From Chloroflexota bacterium (GTDB lineage Bacteria > Chloroflexota > Chloroflexia > Chloroflexales > Herpetosiphonaceae), in NCBI GenBank assembly GCA_020161265.1, contig JAIUOC010000008.1, positions 342,672-406,671 on the forward strand: a stretch of DNA of 64,000 bases, read 5' to 3'. Positions within the stretch are counted from its first letter, which is position 1; each line of letters begins with the position of its first letter. A program made the translations under genes and the position numbers. The notes under the pieces are model-generated. The model was not told the DNA's origin and ran no database searches. It saw only the letters and a program-made list of their open reading frames with translations. Positions 53,751-62,597 of this stretch are shown here, piece after piece.

Positions 53751-54728
53751 CTACGGTACCCGCACTCGATTGAGAATTTGGGCGACCAAGTTTTCCGACG
53801 TGATATTTTCGGCTTCGGCTTCGTAGGTGGCGATCAAACGGTGGCGCAACACATCCAAGGCCATATGTTTAACGTCATCGGGCGTAACATAAGCGCGGCC
53901 TTGCAAGAAGGCGGCCCCTTTGGCGGCCAAGGTCATAAAAATGGTGGCCCGTGGCGATGCACCAAATTCAATATAGGGCTTGATTTGGGCCAAGCCATAT
54001 TGTTCAGGTTTACGGGTGGCAAACACCAAATCCAAAATATAATGCTTGACCCGATCATCAATATAAATTTGATGGAAAATCTTGCGAGCGTTATCAAGCT
54101 CCTCGATCGTCATGGTTGTGCTCATTTTAGGAGTGGTTGCCCCAGTCATGCGATTGAGAATTTCGTATTCTTCCTCGCGGGTTGGGTAATCGACCACGAC
54201 TTTGAGCATAAAACGGTCAACTTGAGCTTCAGGCAAGGGGTAAGTTCCATCGTTTTCAATGGGGTTTTGGGTTGCCATCACCAAATACGGGTGGGGCAAT
54301 TTAAAGGTATCCGAGCCAATTGTCACTTGGCGCTCTTGCATGGCTTCGAGCAAAGCACTTTGCACTTTGGCCGGGGCACGGTTAATTTCGTCGGCCAGCA
54401 AAAAGTTGGTAAAAATTGGCCCTTTTTTAATCGAGAAATCGCCAGTGCGTTGATTGTAAATTTGCGTACCGATCAAGTCGCCAGGCAACAAATCGGGGGT
54501 AAACTGAATCCGTTCAAATTGGGCATGAATCCCTTCGGCCATACTTTTGACCATCAAGGTTTTGGCCAACCCTGGAACACCTTCAATTAATAAGTGACCA
54601 TTGGCCAACAACCCAATCAAGATGCGTTCAGCTAAGGCCCGCTGCCCAACCACAATTTTTCCTACTTCGCCCACAAGGCTTTGCAAGGCCTCGCCTGCGC
54701 GGCGTACATCGCTACTATTTGTTTCCAA
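53751..54728 (-). CDS. moxR: MoxR family AAA+ ATPase
   Basis: A 325-residue MoxR ATPase with Walker A GVPGLAKT (50-57), Walker B LLADEINRAPAKVQSALLEAMQE (Asp113-Glu114), sensor 1 ATQNPIENDGTYPLPEAQ with the arginine finger in DRFML, and a C-terminal lid with GASPRATI. MoxR ATPases work with VWA and DUF58 partners, for example to mature enzyme complexes. The start codon is TTG: GAGG lies six bases before it and the next in-frame Met is too far into the domain. It heads the minus-strand Bat operon. Confidence 0.94.
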   Translation of the reverse strand: METNSSDVRRAGEALQSLVGEVGKIVVGQRALAERILIGLLANGHLLIEGVPGLAKTLMVKSMAEGIHAQFERIQFTPDLLPGDLIGTQIYNQRTGDFSIKKGPIFTNFLLADEINRAPAKVQSALLEAMQERQVTIGSDTFKLPHPYLVMATQNPIENDGTYPLPEAQVDRFMLKVVVDYPTREEEYEILNRMTGATTPKMSTTMTIEELDNARKIFHQIYIDDRVKHYILDLVFATRKPEQYGLAQIKPYIEFGASPRATIFMTLAAKGAAFLQGRAYVTPDDVKHMALDVLRHRLIATYEAEAENITSENLVAQILNRVRVP

Positions 54729-55058
54729 GGTGAACCTCGCACGTCAACAACGGGTAGCCGAATCTTTTTTCTGTTGTCGATAATACCATAACCTTGGGCC
54801 AAAAACCCGCTTTTTTAGCTGCGTTTAAGCCAATTCTCACCATACTTAAGCTATGAAGAAATAATGAAGACCGATGCTAGGCTACTATACCCAAGCAAAA
54901 TGCTTAAAAATTGCCAAACCAGATGTGATGTTTACGACAATCAGGTTAATGCCCGATACCCATCCCCTGTGGGGGCAGGTATACTGAGCTTGTGCCTTAC
55001 GACCGTTGCCAAGCTGCCAACGGTTGTTTTAATGAATACCGTTTGAAAGGATGCTTCC
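54729..55058. other. Divergent upstream region of moxR and the auracyanin-like gene
   Basis: A 330-base gap without a gene. A TATACT box near 54980 may drive the plus-strand gene. A hairpin ACCGTTG (55002-55008) with CAACGGT (55018-55024), followed by TGTTTT, lies about 35 bases before the GTG of the copper-protein gene and could affect its mRNA. No moxR promoter could be singled out. Confidence 0.4.
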
Positions 55059-55541
55059 GTGAAGAAGTTGAGTCTTGCACTCTTGCTTGTTGTTTCGTTA
55101 ACTTTAGCTGCTTGTGGTGGAGAAGCTGCCACGACCGCCCCATCAACAGATAACGGCGCTGCAACCAGCGCACCCAGCACCGGTGGCGGTAGCTCGACTC
55201 TGACGATTGACGCTGCAGCTGGTGGTACTTTAGCTTTTGCCGCAACGGCAGCCGAAACCACCGCTGGCGAAGTAACCGTAACCTTCAATAACCCAGGCGC
55301 TTTGGCCCATAACTTGGTTATCGTTAAAACTGGCGAAGAACAAGCTGCAGTTGATGCCTCGATGGCTTCGGCTCCCGACTTCTTGCCTCCCGCAGGCTCG
55401 ACCCTTGGTCATAGCAAAACGATTGCTGCTGGCGCAAGCGATACCTTCACCGTCAGCTTGCAACCAGGTACCTACAGCTTTATCTGTACCTACCCAGCCC
55501 ACTATGCTGCTGGCATGAAGGGTACTTTGACCGTCAAATAA
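55059..55541 (+). CDS. Auracyanin-like blue copper lipoprotein
   Basis: A 160-residue cupredoxin that shuttles electrons at the outer membrane face. It has a lipobox (LTLAACGG, Cys19), a low-complexity Ala/Thr/Ser/Gly linker (22-47) and a cupredoxin domain whose ligands fit type 1 copper: His84 in LAHNLV, Cys143, His148 and Met153 in ICTYPAHYAAGM. The C-x4-H-x4-M spacing matches auracyanins of Chloroflexus and plastocyanin-like proteins. The start is GTG with AAAGGA in front. Monocistronic, with its own terminator. Confidence 0.9.
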   Translation: MKKLSLALLLVVSLTLAACGGEAATTAPSTDNGAATSAPSTGGGSSTLTIDAAAGGTLAFAATAAETTAGEVTVTFNNPGALAHNLVIVKTGEEQAAVDASMASAPDFLPPAGSTLGHSKTIAAGASDTFTVSLQPGTYSFICTYPAHYAAGMKGTLTVK

Positions 55542-55566
55542 GCAACGAGTAAGCCTCGTAGCAATC

Positions 55567-55597
55567 AACGCGAATGGGTTTTCCATTCGCGTTTTGG
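55567..55597 (+). terminator. Terminator after auracyanin-like gene
   Basis: AACGCGAATGG (55567-55577) pairs perfectly with CCATTCGCGTT (55583-55593), loop GTTTT, followed by TTGG. Confidence 0.85.
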
Positions 55598-55701
55598 TTT
55601 AATTCACTACATAGATTTTTGAGATTCTTAACCTCGATATGACCAACACTTAACAATTGGCAACTACCCTACAAGCTGTATAGTTTGTGGAGTGTTGGGC
55701 T

Positions 55702-56775
55702 GTGCTACAACGATTTTTTTTGCTTTGCTGCCTCGTAACGTTGGCTGGATGTGGTGTAACTACCGCCCAACCGACGGCTACAAGCCTCCCCGCGACAGCA
55801 ACACCCGCTCCAACCACCCTCGCTCAAACAACTCCTGCAGTAACGGCGAATCCAGCTTTGCGCGGCACAATCGTGATCGATGGCTCAAGCACGGTGTTTC
55901 CAATTACTGAGGCAGTTGCCCGTGAGTTTGCCCTGACTGCGCCGAATGTCCAAGTGCAATTGGGCGTGAGCGGCACTGGTGGCGGGTTTAAGAAGTTTTG
56001 TGCTGGTGAAACGGTGATCTCCGATGCTTCGCGCCCAATCAAGCAGAGCGAAGCTGCCGAGTGTGCTGCCAATCAGATTGATTTTGTGGAAATTCCAGTG
56101 GCCTTCGATGGCCTCTCGTTGGTTGCCAACCCCAGTAATACATGGCTCGAATGTATGACTGTAGCCGAATTAAACACGCTCTGGCAGCCAGATGCGACCA
56201 ATATTATTACCAATTGGCGCATGTTGCGCCCCATTTGGCCAACCAGTACCTTGCAATTGTATGGCGCAGGTCAAGATTCAGGCACCTTCGATTATTTCAC
56301 CAGCGCAATTGTTGGAACTGAGGGTTCCAGCCGTAGCGACGTGATCAGCAGCGAAGACGATTATCTGATTGCTCAGGATATTGCGGGCGACCCCAATGCC
56401 TTGGGCTATTTTGGTTATGCCTACTATCGCGAATACCAAGAACGTCTGAAATTAATTGCGGTTGATGCTGGCAATGGCTGCGTCCTGCCTTCGGAGCAAA
56501 CGATTGCCGATGGCTCGTATCAACCACTTTCGCGGCCAATTTTCATCTATGTGCGAGCCGATGCGCTTGATCGGGCTGAAGTGGCGGCGTTTGTTGATTT
56601 TTATCTCAGCGATTTGGCGCGGGTGGTGGCTGACGTGAAATATGTGCCCTTACCAGCCCGAGCCTATCAATTTGCCCAAGAGCGCGTGCAACAACGCAAA
56701 CTTGGCTCGCTGTTCGAAGGTGGTTCGCAAATCGGGGTTTCGATTGAACGCTTGCTTGAGCTAGAAGGACAATAA
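55702..56775 (+). CDS. pstS: PstS-like phosphate-binding lipoprotein
   Basis: A 357-residue periplasmic-type binding protein with a lipoprotein signal ([16 protein letters not shown]). The ligand loops are those of Pst[31 protein letters not shown] and [15 protein letters not shown], then [19 protein letters not shown]. The frame opens with GTG at 55687, but GTG 55702 gives a textbook signal peptide and lies nine bases from GGAG. There are no pstC, pstA or pstB genes. It lies three bases from a histidine kinase gene and a receiver follows, so it may present phosphate to that kinase. Confidence 0.85.
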   Translation: MLQRFFLLCCLVTLAGCGVTTAQPTATSLPATATPAPTTLAQTTPAVTANPALRGTIVIDGSSTVFPITEAVAREFALTAPNVQVQLGVSGTGGGFKKFCAGETVISDASRPIKQSEAAECAANQIDFVEIPVAFDGLSLVANPSNTWLECMTVAELNTLWQPDATNIITNWRMLRPIWPTSTLQLYGAGQDSGTFDYFTSAIVGTEGSSRSDVISSEDDYLIAQDIAGDPNALGYFGYAYYREYQERLKLIAVDAGNGCVLPSEQTIADGSYQPLSRPIFIYVRADALDRAEVAAFVDFYLSDLARVVADVKYVPLPARAYQFAQERVQQRKLGSLFEGGSQIGVSIERLLELEGQ

Positions 56776-56778
56776 GCG

Positions 56779-58452
56779 ATGCGGCTTTCTTTTCGCACAA
56801 AATTGCTTGGCTCAATTGCCCTCGACTTGGCCTTGATGATCGCCTTGGGTGTTTTTGCGTTAAACGGCTTTAGTAACGTTTTTCAAAAAGCCTCGATGAT
56901 TGAGCAAATTACCATTCCTTCGCTCGATTTGAGCGATCGGATTAATTTTATCAGCACAAAATATCATGCCTTGCAGCTTGAATATATTATCAACAACAGT
57001 GCTGCTGATAAAGCCCGCATCGAGGGCGAAATGCAAGCGCTTGAGCAACAAATGGATAATGCATTTGCTGCATATCGCCAACTTGATACCACTATGGTCG
57101 AAGGCGAAACCTTGAACGCGGTGGCGATGGCTTGGCAACGCTTTGTGCTAGAAACTAACGAACAGTTTTTGCCAACTGCGCGTTTGAGCAATACTGGCAG
57201 TGTGCAGCCAGCGCTCAATCGCCTCAATCCCTATTATGAAGATGTGCTTAGTGCCACCGATATTTTGGGTCAGTTGAGCCAAAATCAAGCCAACGAGGCC
57301 TTGGCTTCGGTTGGCCAAACCTTTGAATCAGCGCGTTTGGTGATTTATGGCGAAATTGCCTTTACCGTGCTGCTTTCGGGCGCGATTGGCTTGATGCTGG
57401 CAACCCGCACGGCACGGCGGATTCGCAATCTGACTGATGCCACCGTGGCTGTGGCTGGTGGTGATTTGGAACGCACGGTGCAAGTGCGTGGCGGCGATGA
57501 ATTGCAAACCTTGGCGAGCAACTTCAACAGCATGGTGCGTAGCTTGCGCGAGCATCGCGATATGCTCGAACTGCGCAATGCTGAACTGGCCGAGAGTTTG
57601 TATGTGCAGCAACAATTGACCGAGGATATTATTCGGCGCAAGCAGGCCGAAGAGATTGCTTTACGCGCTCAGGCAGCAGCCGAAGCGGCGAGCCAAGCCA
57701 AAAGTATGTTTGTGGCAACCATGAGCCACGAGTTGCGCACCCCGTTGAATGCAATTTTGGGCTATACCCAATTATTGCATCTCGGAGCCAAAGCGCGAGG
57801 CCAAGAAGATGTTTTGCCCCAGCTTGAGCGGATTCGCTTGGCGGGCAAACATCTGCTCACCTTAGTTTCGAATGTACTCGATTTCTCCAAAATTGAGCAT
57901 GGCAAGATGAACCTTGATCTTGGCGATGTGCAATTGGCCAGCTTAGTTGATGAAGTGATGGGGATTGTTCAGCCCTTAGCTGAAGCCCGTTTTGATCAAC
58001 TGACGACTGAATTTGCTAGTACCAGCCTGATTTACAGCGATGGTGGCAAAATTCGCCAGATTTTATTCAACTTATTGAGCAATGCGATTAAATTTACCGA
58101 AGCTGGCACAGTGACCCTGCGCGTGTGGGATGAGCAACGTGCTGGCGAGCCATGGCTGGTATTTGCGGTTAGCGATACTGGCATCGGCATGGCTCCTGAT
58201 CAATTACGGCGTTTGTTTAAGCCATTTGTCCAAGCCGATGAATCGACGACCCGCACTTATGGCGGGACTGGTTTAGGCTTGGCGCTTAGTCAGCAACTTG
58301 CAGCGATGCTTGGCGGCTCGATCAGTGTTGAAAGCTGCCCCAATGTTGGCTCGACCTTTACATTGCAGATACCCGTTCAATGTCCAGAGCAATCTGAAGC
58401 TACGCTGGTGATGGCAGCATCGCCACTGGTTAATTCGAGCGCTGTGGCCTGA
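56779..58452 (+). CDS. Sensor histidine kinase with four-helix-bundle sensor and HAMP
   Basis: A 557-residue kinase: helix at about 10-29, an extracytoplasmic helical domain (about 35-190), a second helix (about 194-212), HAMP (about 213-265, VAGGDLERTVQVRGGDELQTLASNFN), a coiled coil, HisKA with TMSHELRTPLNAILGY (His at about 317) and HATPase_c (ILFNLLSNAIKFTEAG, VSDTGIGMAPDQL, YGGTGLGLALSQQ). It is in one transcription unit with pstS and the following receiver gene, so the receiver is its probable target and phosphate or the PstS-like protein a probable input. Confidence 0.93.
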   Translation: MRLSFRTKLLGSIALDLALMIALGVFALNGFSNVFQKASMIEQITIPSLDLSDRINFISTKYHALQLEYIINNSAADKARIEGEMQALEQQMDNAFAAYRQLDTTMVEGETLNAVAMAWQRFVLETNEQFLPTARLSNTGSVQPALNRLNPYYEDVLSATDILGQLSQNQANEALASVGQTFESARLVIYGEIAFTVLLSGAIGLMLATRTARRIRNLTDATVAVAGGDLERTVQVRGGDELQTLASNFNSMVRSLREHRDMLELRNAELAESLYVQQQLTEDIIRRKQAEEIALRAQAAAEAASQAKSMFVATMSHELRTPLNAILGYTQLLHLGAKARGQEDVLPQLERIRLAGKHLLTLVSNVLDFSKIEHGKMNLDLGDVQLASLVDEVMGIVQPLAEARFDQLTTEFASTSLIYSDGGKIRQILFNLLSNAIKFTEAGTVTLRVWDEQRAGEPWLVFAVSDTGIGMAPDQLRRLFKPFVQADESTTRTYGGTGLGLALSQQLAAMLGGSISVESCPNVGSTFTLQIPVQCPEQSEATLVMAASPLVNSSAVA

Positions 58453-58478
58453 TACCCAACCAACTTAGGAGGATTCCC

Positions 58479-58871
58479 ATGGGGATGATTTTAGTTGTTG
58501 ATGATAATGGCGATAATCGTTTCTTGCTTCAACAGATGTTATCGTTGAATGGCTATAGCGTGATTAGTGCTGTGAATGGGCAAGATGCCCTTGATAAAGT
58601 GCATAATACCACTCCCGACTTGGTGCTAATGGATATGGCGATGCCAGTCAAAGATGGCTGGACTGCAACCGCCGAATTGAAGGCTCAAAGCCGCTATTCA
58701 CATATTCCGGTGATTGCGGTAACTGGGCATACTACCTATAACGAGCTATCACGCGCCACGGCGGCTGGCTGTATCGATCATCTCGAAAAGCCGATCGACT
58801 ACGAAGTGCTTGTGCGCAAAGTGGCCCAATATCTAAAAAAAAATGAAAAACAATTGGCGCTAGGCGCTTAA
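58479..58871 (+). CDS. Stand-alone response regulator receiver protein
   Basis: A 130-residue receiver with Asp8-Asp9, phosphoacceptor Asp52 (LMDMAMPVKDG), Thr82 (AVTGH) and Lys104 (LEKPID). No output domain. AGGAGG lies before the ATG. It begins 26 bases after the kinase gene and is its likely partner. With no DNA-binding domain it must act by contact with another protein. Confidence 0.93.
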   Translation: MGMILVVDDNGDNRFLLQQMLSLNGYSVISAVNGQDALDKVHNTTPDLVLMDMAMPVKDGWTATAELKAQSRYSHIPVIAVTGHTTYNELSRATAAGCIDHLEKPIDYEVLVRKVAQYLKKNEKQLALGA

Positions 58872-58892
58872 GTTTCTTAATCAATAAGTACT

Positions 58893-58920
58893 TGCCCTGT
58901 CACGCTAGTGATGGGGCATT
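58893..58920 (+). terminator. Terminator after PstS-kinase-receiver operon
   Basis: TGCCC and TCAC pair with GTGA and GGGCA with a two-base internal mismatch, followed by TTT. Confidence 0.6.
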
Positions 58921-58932
58921 TGGCGTGTGCTC

Positions 58933-58941
58933 TGCTATACT
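58933..58941 (+). promoter_or_regulatory. Extended -10 promoter before mtnP
   Basis: TGCTATACT, a TATACT with TG one base upstream, 27 bases before the mtnP start. No clear -35 at 17 bases. The same TGCTATAxT box precedes cvpA and tRNA-Gln. Confidence 0.5.
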
Positions 58942-58968
58942 AGGCCAATATCAACAGGAGGATCAATA

Positions 58969-59829
58969 ATGGAACCAATTAGCATTGGGATTATTGGCGG
59001 CAGCGGGCTGTATGCGATGGAAGCCCTGACCGACCGCAGCGAAATACAACTTACAACCCCATTTGGCGACCCCAGCGATGCCGTGATTGTTGGCAATTTG
59101 GCTGGGCAACGCGTGGCATTTTTGCCGCGTCATGGCCGTGGACATCGCTTTACCCCTTCAGAAGTGCCCTATCGCGCCAATATTCATGCGCTCAAACAAT
59201 TGGGCGTGCGTTTTATTCTTGGGGTTAGTGCGGTTGGAAGTCTGCGCGAAGAGTTGGTACCAGGCCATTTGGTTATTCCCAATCAAGCGATTGATCGTAC
59301 CAAGGGCGTGCGGCCTGCGACCTTCTTTGGCGAGGGCATGGTAGCGCATGTGGCTTTTGGCGAGCCAGTTTGTCCGCATTTAAGTGCTTTAGTGAGCCAA
59401 GCTGCCCATGCTGCTAGCAATACAACCGTGCATGATGGTGGAACCTATTGCTGTATGGAAGGCCCACAGTTTTCGACGAAGGCTGAGTCGGAGCTTTATC
59501 GCAGTTGGGGTTGCTCGATTATTGGCATGACTTTATTGCCAGAAGCCAAACTTGCACGAGAAGCCGAAATTGCCTATGCCAATCTTTCGCTTGTTACCGA
59601 TTACGATTGCTGGCATCCTGATCATGATAATGTCACGGCGGCGATGGTGGTTGAAACGATCAATCGCAATGTAACCGCAGCTCAATCGACAATTGCCGCA
59701 TTAATTCCCTTGATTGATCCGACGGCAGTCTATCCAGCACATTCAGCATTGGCTCATGCCGTGATGACTGCTCCAGAAGCGATTCCTGCGGCAGCGCGTG
59801 AACGTTTGGCCTTGCTCTATCGTGGCTGA
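58969..59829 (+). CDS. mtnP: S-methyl-5'-thioadenosine phosphorylase
   Basis: A 286-residue purine nucleoside phosphorylase-fold enzyme that splits methylthioadenosine with phosphate, feeding methionine salvage. [13 protein letters not shown] at the N-terminus, the phosphate loop [53 protein letters not shown] and [16 protein letters not shown] are as in MTAP. The frame opens at 58927, but CAGGAGG precedes the ATG at 58969. Other salvage genes are not adjacent. Confidence 0.93.
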   Translation: MEPISIGIIGGSGLYAMEALTDRSEIQLTTPFGDPSDAVIVGNLAGQRVAFLPRHGRGHRFTPSEVPYRANIHALKQLGVRFILGVSAVGSLREELVPGHLVIPNQAIDRTKGVRPATFFGEGMVAHVAFGEPVCPHLSALVSQAAHAASNTTVHDGGTYCCMEGPQFSTKAESELYRSWGCSIIGMTLLPEAKLAREAEIAYANLSLVTDYDCWHPDHDNVTAAMVVETINRNVTAAQSTIAALIPLIDPTAVYPAHSALAHAVMTAPEAIPAAARERLALLYRG

Positions 59830-59880
59830 TGCTGAACGATTGTTTGCGCCGATCGAGGTTGACGAAAACGATCGTTAAAT

Positions 59881-59912
59881 ACAAAACCAGCACCAATTGG
59901 TGCTGGTTTTGT
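59881..59912. terminator. Bidirectional terminator
   Basis: A perfect 14-base stem, ACAAAACCAGCACC (59881-59894) and its complement (59899-59912), loop AATT. The A and T ends give U-runs in both directions, serving mtnP and the minus-strand pilin. Confidence 0.9.
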
Positions 59913-59928
59913 GTACTTCCGGTTGAAC

Positions 59929-60084
59929 CTAGTTCAAAGCGGTAGCGACGGTGTTGAGTTTGTTGTTGACGTTCTTGCCGAGCAAGGTCAAGACAGCGAT
60001 AACAACGATAGCGATCAAGGCGAGGATCAAAGCGTATTCAACCAAGCCTTGGCCTTCTTCTTTAGCGAAAAATGAACGAAACAT
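59929..60084 (-). CDS. Flp/Fap-type prepilin, 51 residues
   Basis: A small gene below usual length cutoffs: ATG at 60084, TAG at 59929. The short basic leader MFRSFFAKEEGQG ends in Gly, followed by LVEYALILALIAIVVIAVL, the Flp pilin signature with Glu at position 5 and Tyr at 6 of the mature protein, then a short polar tail. The prepilin peptidase would cut after Gly13. AAGGAG lies eight bases before the ATG. No tad/cpa assembly genes are in the window, so it depends on a locus elsewhere. Confidence 0.92.
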   Translation of the reverse strand: MFRSFFAKEEGQGLVEYALILALIAIVVIAVLTLLGKNVNNKLNTVATALN

Positions 60085-60185
60085 TGCGGTATCTCCTTAC
60101 GAGAAAGAATATAATTACGATGTGTGCATAATATCCGACCTTGGTTGGAACGACAATAGGATGATAGTACTATCAACAGGGGGGA

Positions 60186-61229
60186 CTAGGGTGCAGGTAC
60201 GACTGCCACAACTCGTGTCCCCCGTCCTACCGTGCTTTCTATGCCCATTTGGCCACGTAAGAGCACTTCGGCCTGTTGGCGTAGGCTGGCAATCCCCATA
60301 TTGCGTTTGCCCGTTGGGTCGTTGAGCGTTTCGGCCACATGAAAGCCCGCTCCATCATCCTCAATCGCAATTTGAATGCGGCTAGCATCAGCCTCAAGGA
60401 TAATTCGGACATGTGAAGCATTGGCGTGGCGGTGCACATTATTCAGCGCTTCTTGGACAAAACGGAAAATTGTTACTTCATAATGACCAGGCAAGCGAGT
60501 TTCTAAACCTTGCACCATTAAATTGATTTCGATGTTGTTTTTATCACCAAACTCTTGGCTATAGCGCTTGAGGGTTGGTAACAACCCTAAATCATCAAGC
60601 GTCATCGGGCGTAAATCGAAGATAAAACGCCGCGTATCCTGCAACACGGTATTAATCGCCGTTTTGAGGCTGGCCATCTCCGAACGAGCTTGATTGGTAT
60701 CGTGATCGAGGAAGCGTTCGCAAATTTCGGCTCGTAACACCAAGTTACTCATCGATTGCGCTGGGCCATCGTGCATTTGCAACGAAATCCGCAGGCGCTC
60801 CTTTTCTTGGGCTTGAATAATCGCGGCAATTTGTTCTTGTGGATTAACGTGTGGCAAGTTGGAAATGGTTGTTTCGGCCACAACGCTGACCTCATCGAGG
60901 CTTTGAATTAGTTTTTGCAGCGTATCTTGTTGTTCGCGCAGCACTTGTTGCTTTGTTTGCAGTTGCTCAACTTGGCTGCGCATCATCTGAACACGGGTTT
61001 GAACTTCTTGGGCCGAAGTGTAGAAATTTTTTATATCAACTTTTTCGTAGCGCTCGAAATTGACTTCCATATCGCGACGGCGACTGGAAACCGACATTTC
61101 ACGTTGCGACATTTTATCGACTTCAGCTTGATTTTGGCGAACCAAGGCATCAAGTTCGGTCATTTGGCGACGAATGCGGTCTTGTTGGTCACGCAATTCT
61201 TTTAATAATGCGTCTTTGTCGGCTGCCAT
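60186..61229 (-). CDS. DegS-like cytoplasmic sensor histidine kinase
   Basis: A 347-residue soluble kinase. Residues 1-120 are a long coiled coil, as in the DegS sensor of Bacillus. The HisKA_3 motif AQEKERLRISLQMHDGPAQSM has His153 with the DegS-type HDGPAQ, and the HATPase shows VQEALNNVHRHANASHVRI, EDDGAGFHV and NMGIASLRQQAE. No membrane helix. GGAGG precedes the ATG. No DegU-type regulator lies next to it; the 51-residue pilin gene is directly downstream, 101 bases away. Confidence 0.93.
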   Translation of the reverse strand: MAADKDALLKELRDQQDRIRRQMTELDALVRQNQAEVDKMSQREMSVSSRRRDMEVNFERYEKVDIKNFYTSAQEVQTRVQMMRSQVEQLQTKQQVLREQQDTLQKLIQSLDEVSVVAETTISNLPHVNPQEQIAAIIQAQEKERLRISLQMHDGPAQSMSNLVLRAEICERFLDHDTNQARSEMASLKTAINTVLQDTRRFIFDLRPMTLDDLGLLPTLKRYSQEFGDKNNIEINLMVQGLETRLPGHYEVTIFRFVQEALNNVHRHANASHVRIILEADASRIQIAIEDDGAGFHVAETLNDPTGKRNMGIASLRQQAEVLLRGQMGIESTVGRGTRVVAVVPAP

Positions 61230-61293
61230 AAGCCCTCCAATTTGATGGTGGTGCGTGAATGAAATTATACTGGTGGCGATTTTACTGCGTCAA

Positions 61294-62490
61294 TTATACC
61301 CAGCGACGCAGCACTAAAACGGCGTTGGAGCCACCAAACCCAAACGATTCTTTAACTGCGAGATTAATTGTTTGCTGGCGAGCACCTTCAACCACAAAAT
61401 CCAAATCACAATCAGGATCGCCTGCTTGCCAATTGATCGTTGGTGGTAGCACTTGATCGCGTAAAGCTAAGATCGTCGCGACTGCTTCGAGCGCTGAGCT
61501 TGCGCCCATCGCATGGCCGGTTGCGCCTTTGATTGCCGAAATTGGCACTTGCTTGGCGCGTGTGCCAAAAACGGCTTTGATGGTTGCGGCTTCGGCGGCA
61601 TCGCCCAGCTTGGTGCCAGTGGCATGGGCATTAATATAATCGACATCGTGAATGCTAATTTGGGCACGCTGTAATGCTTTGGTTAATGTTAATGTTTGGT
61701 GTTCTAAATCGGGCGCGACAATGCTGCCACTAGCAGTTGTTGCGGCTGAGGCCACGATCTCGGCTAAAATAGATGCATTGCGGGCTTGGGCATGCTCCAA
61801 ACTTTCGAGCACAAACGCGCCTGCCCCTTCCGCCAACACTAAACCATTGCGATCAGCGCTGAACGGGCGGCAGGCTCGGCCTGGGTCGCTCAGGTCGCTA
61901 GCGAGTACACGCAAGGGCTTCCAGGCTGCATACATGCCTTTGGTAAGTGGGGCATCGGAGGCTCCTGCAACCGCCGTTTCAATCACTCCAGCCCGAATCA
62001 AATCGGCGGCAATGCCAATTGCTTGCAAACCTGAGGCGCAGGTGGCCGAAATTAAGGTGCTTGGGCCGTGTAGATCAAAGACGGTACAAAGATGTGGTAG
62101 CACAGCGGCGGGCATACAAGCGGGCACAGTATCTGCCCGTACTTTGCCATTGGTGAACCAATTTTCGTAGCAAGCTTCGATCGTCGAAATCGTGGTATAG
62201 CCTGTGCCCCATAAGACAGCGGTATCTTGGGGTAGGCCGTTGGCCATGCTGATCGCCTGCTCCACGGCGTGATGGGCCAAACTGATCATCCGATCAGGCT
62301 GGCGGCGATGGCTGGTGAGCAATGGTAAATCGGGGGTTGCGCCACCAACCACCGGATCTTTGTAGGGCGCTAGGTCGGGCAGTGGCTTGACCCCGCTTTG
62401 GCCTGCCAACAAGGCCGCCCAATACGCTTCAATATCATTCCCAAGGGCGCTGCAAATCCCGATTCCGGTGATGACAACTCGCTGTTTCAT
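61294..62490 (-). CDS. fabF: Beta-ketoacyl-ACP synthase II
   Basis: A 398-residue condensing enzyme of fatty acid synthesis, joining malonyl-ACP to acyl-ACP. The catalytic triad is intact: Cys151 in ISATCASGLQ, His289 in NAHATGTKLGD and His326 in GATGHAMGASSALEA, with Lys321 nearby. The C-terminus ESFGFGGSNAVLVLR is typical. The frame extends to 62670, but AGGAG five bases before ATG 62490 and the start MKQRVVITGIG fix it. It is divergent and isolated from other fab genes, so it may serve a special lipid or polyketide; the sequence alone does not say. Confidence 0.92.
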   Translation of the reverse strand: MKQRVVITGIGICSALGNDIEAYWAALLAGQSGVKPLPDLAPYKDPVVGGATPDLPLLTSHRRQPDRMISLAHHAVEQAISMANGLPQDTAVLWGTGYTTISTIEACYENWFTNGKVRADTVPACMPAAVLPHLCTVFDLHGPSTLISATCASGLQAIGIAADLIRAGVIETAVAGASDAPLTKGMYAAWKPLRVLASDLSDPGRACRPFSADRNGLVLAEGAGAFVLESLEHAQARNASILAEIVASAATTASGSIVAPDLEHQTLTLTKALQRAQISIHDVDYINAHATGTKLGDAAEAATIKAVFGTRAKQVPISAIKGATGHAMGASSALEAVATILALRDQVLPPTINWQAGDPDCDLDFVVEGARQQTINLAVKESFGFGGSNAVLVLRRWV

Positions 62491-62597
62491 AGAGGCTCCT
62501 CTGCGCTGCCGACCTACCACAGGCTCCATTGTCGTGGTATGGCTTGGTGGTTTCGGGGTTATGATGCTACTGTTCATTGTAGCGGGGAGTGTATCCA

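Noticed and set aside
53709..54590. Long plus-strand frame (293 codons) opposite moxR
   Set aside because: It is antisense to a complete MoxR ATPase with all motifs, shows no family resemblance and has no ribosome site.
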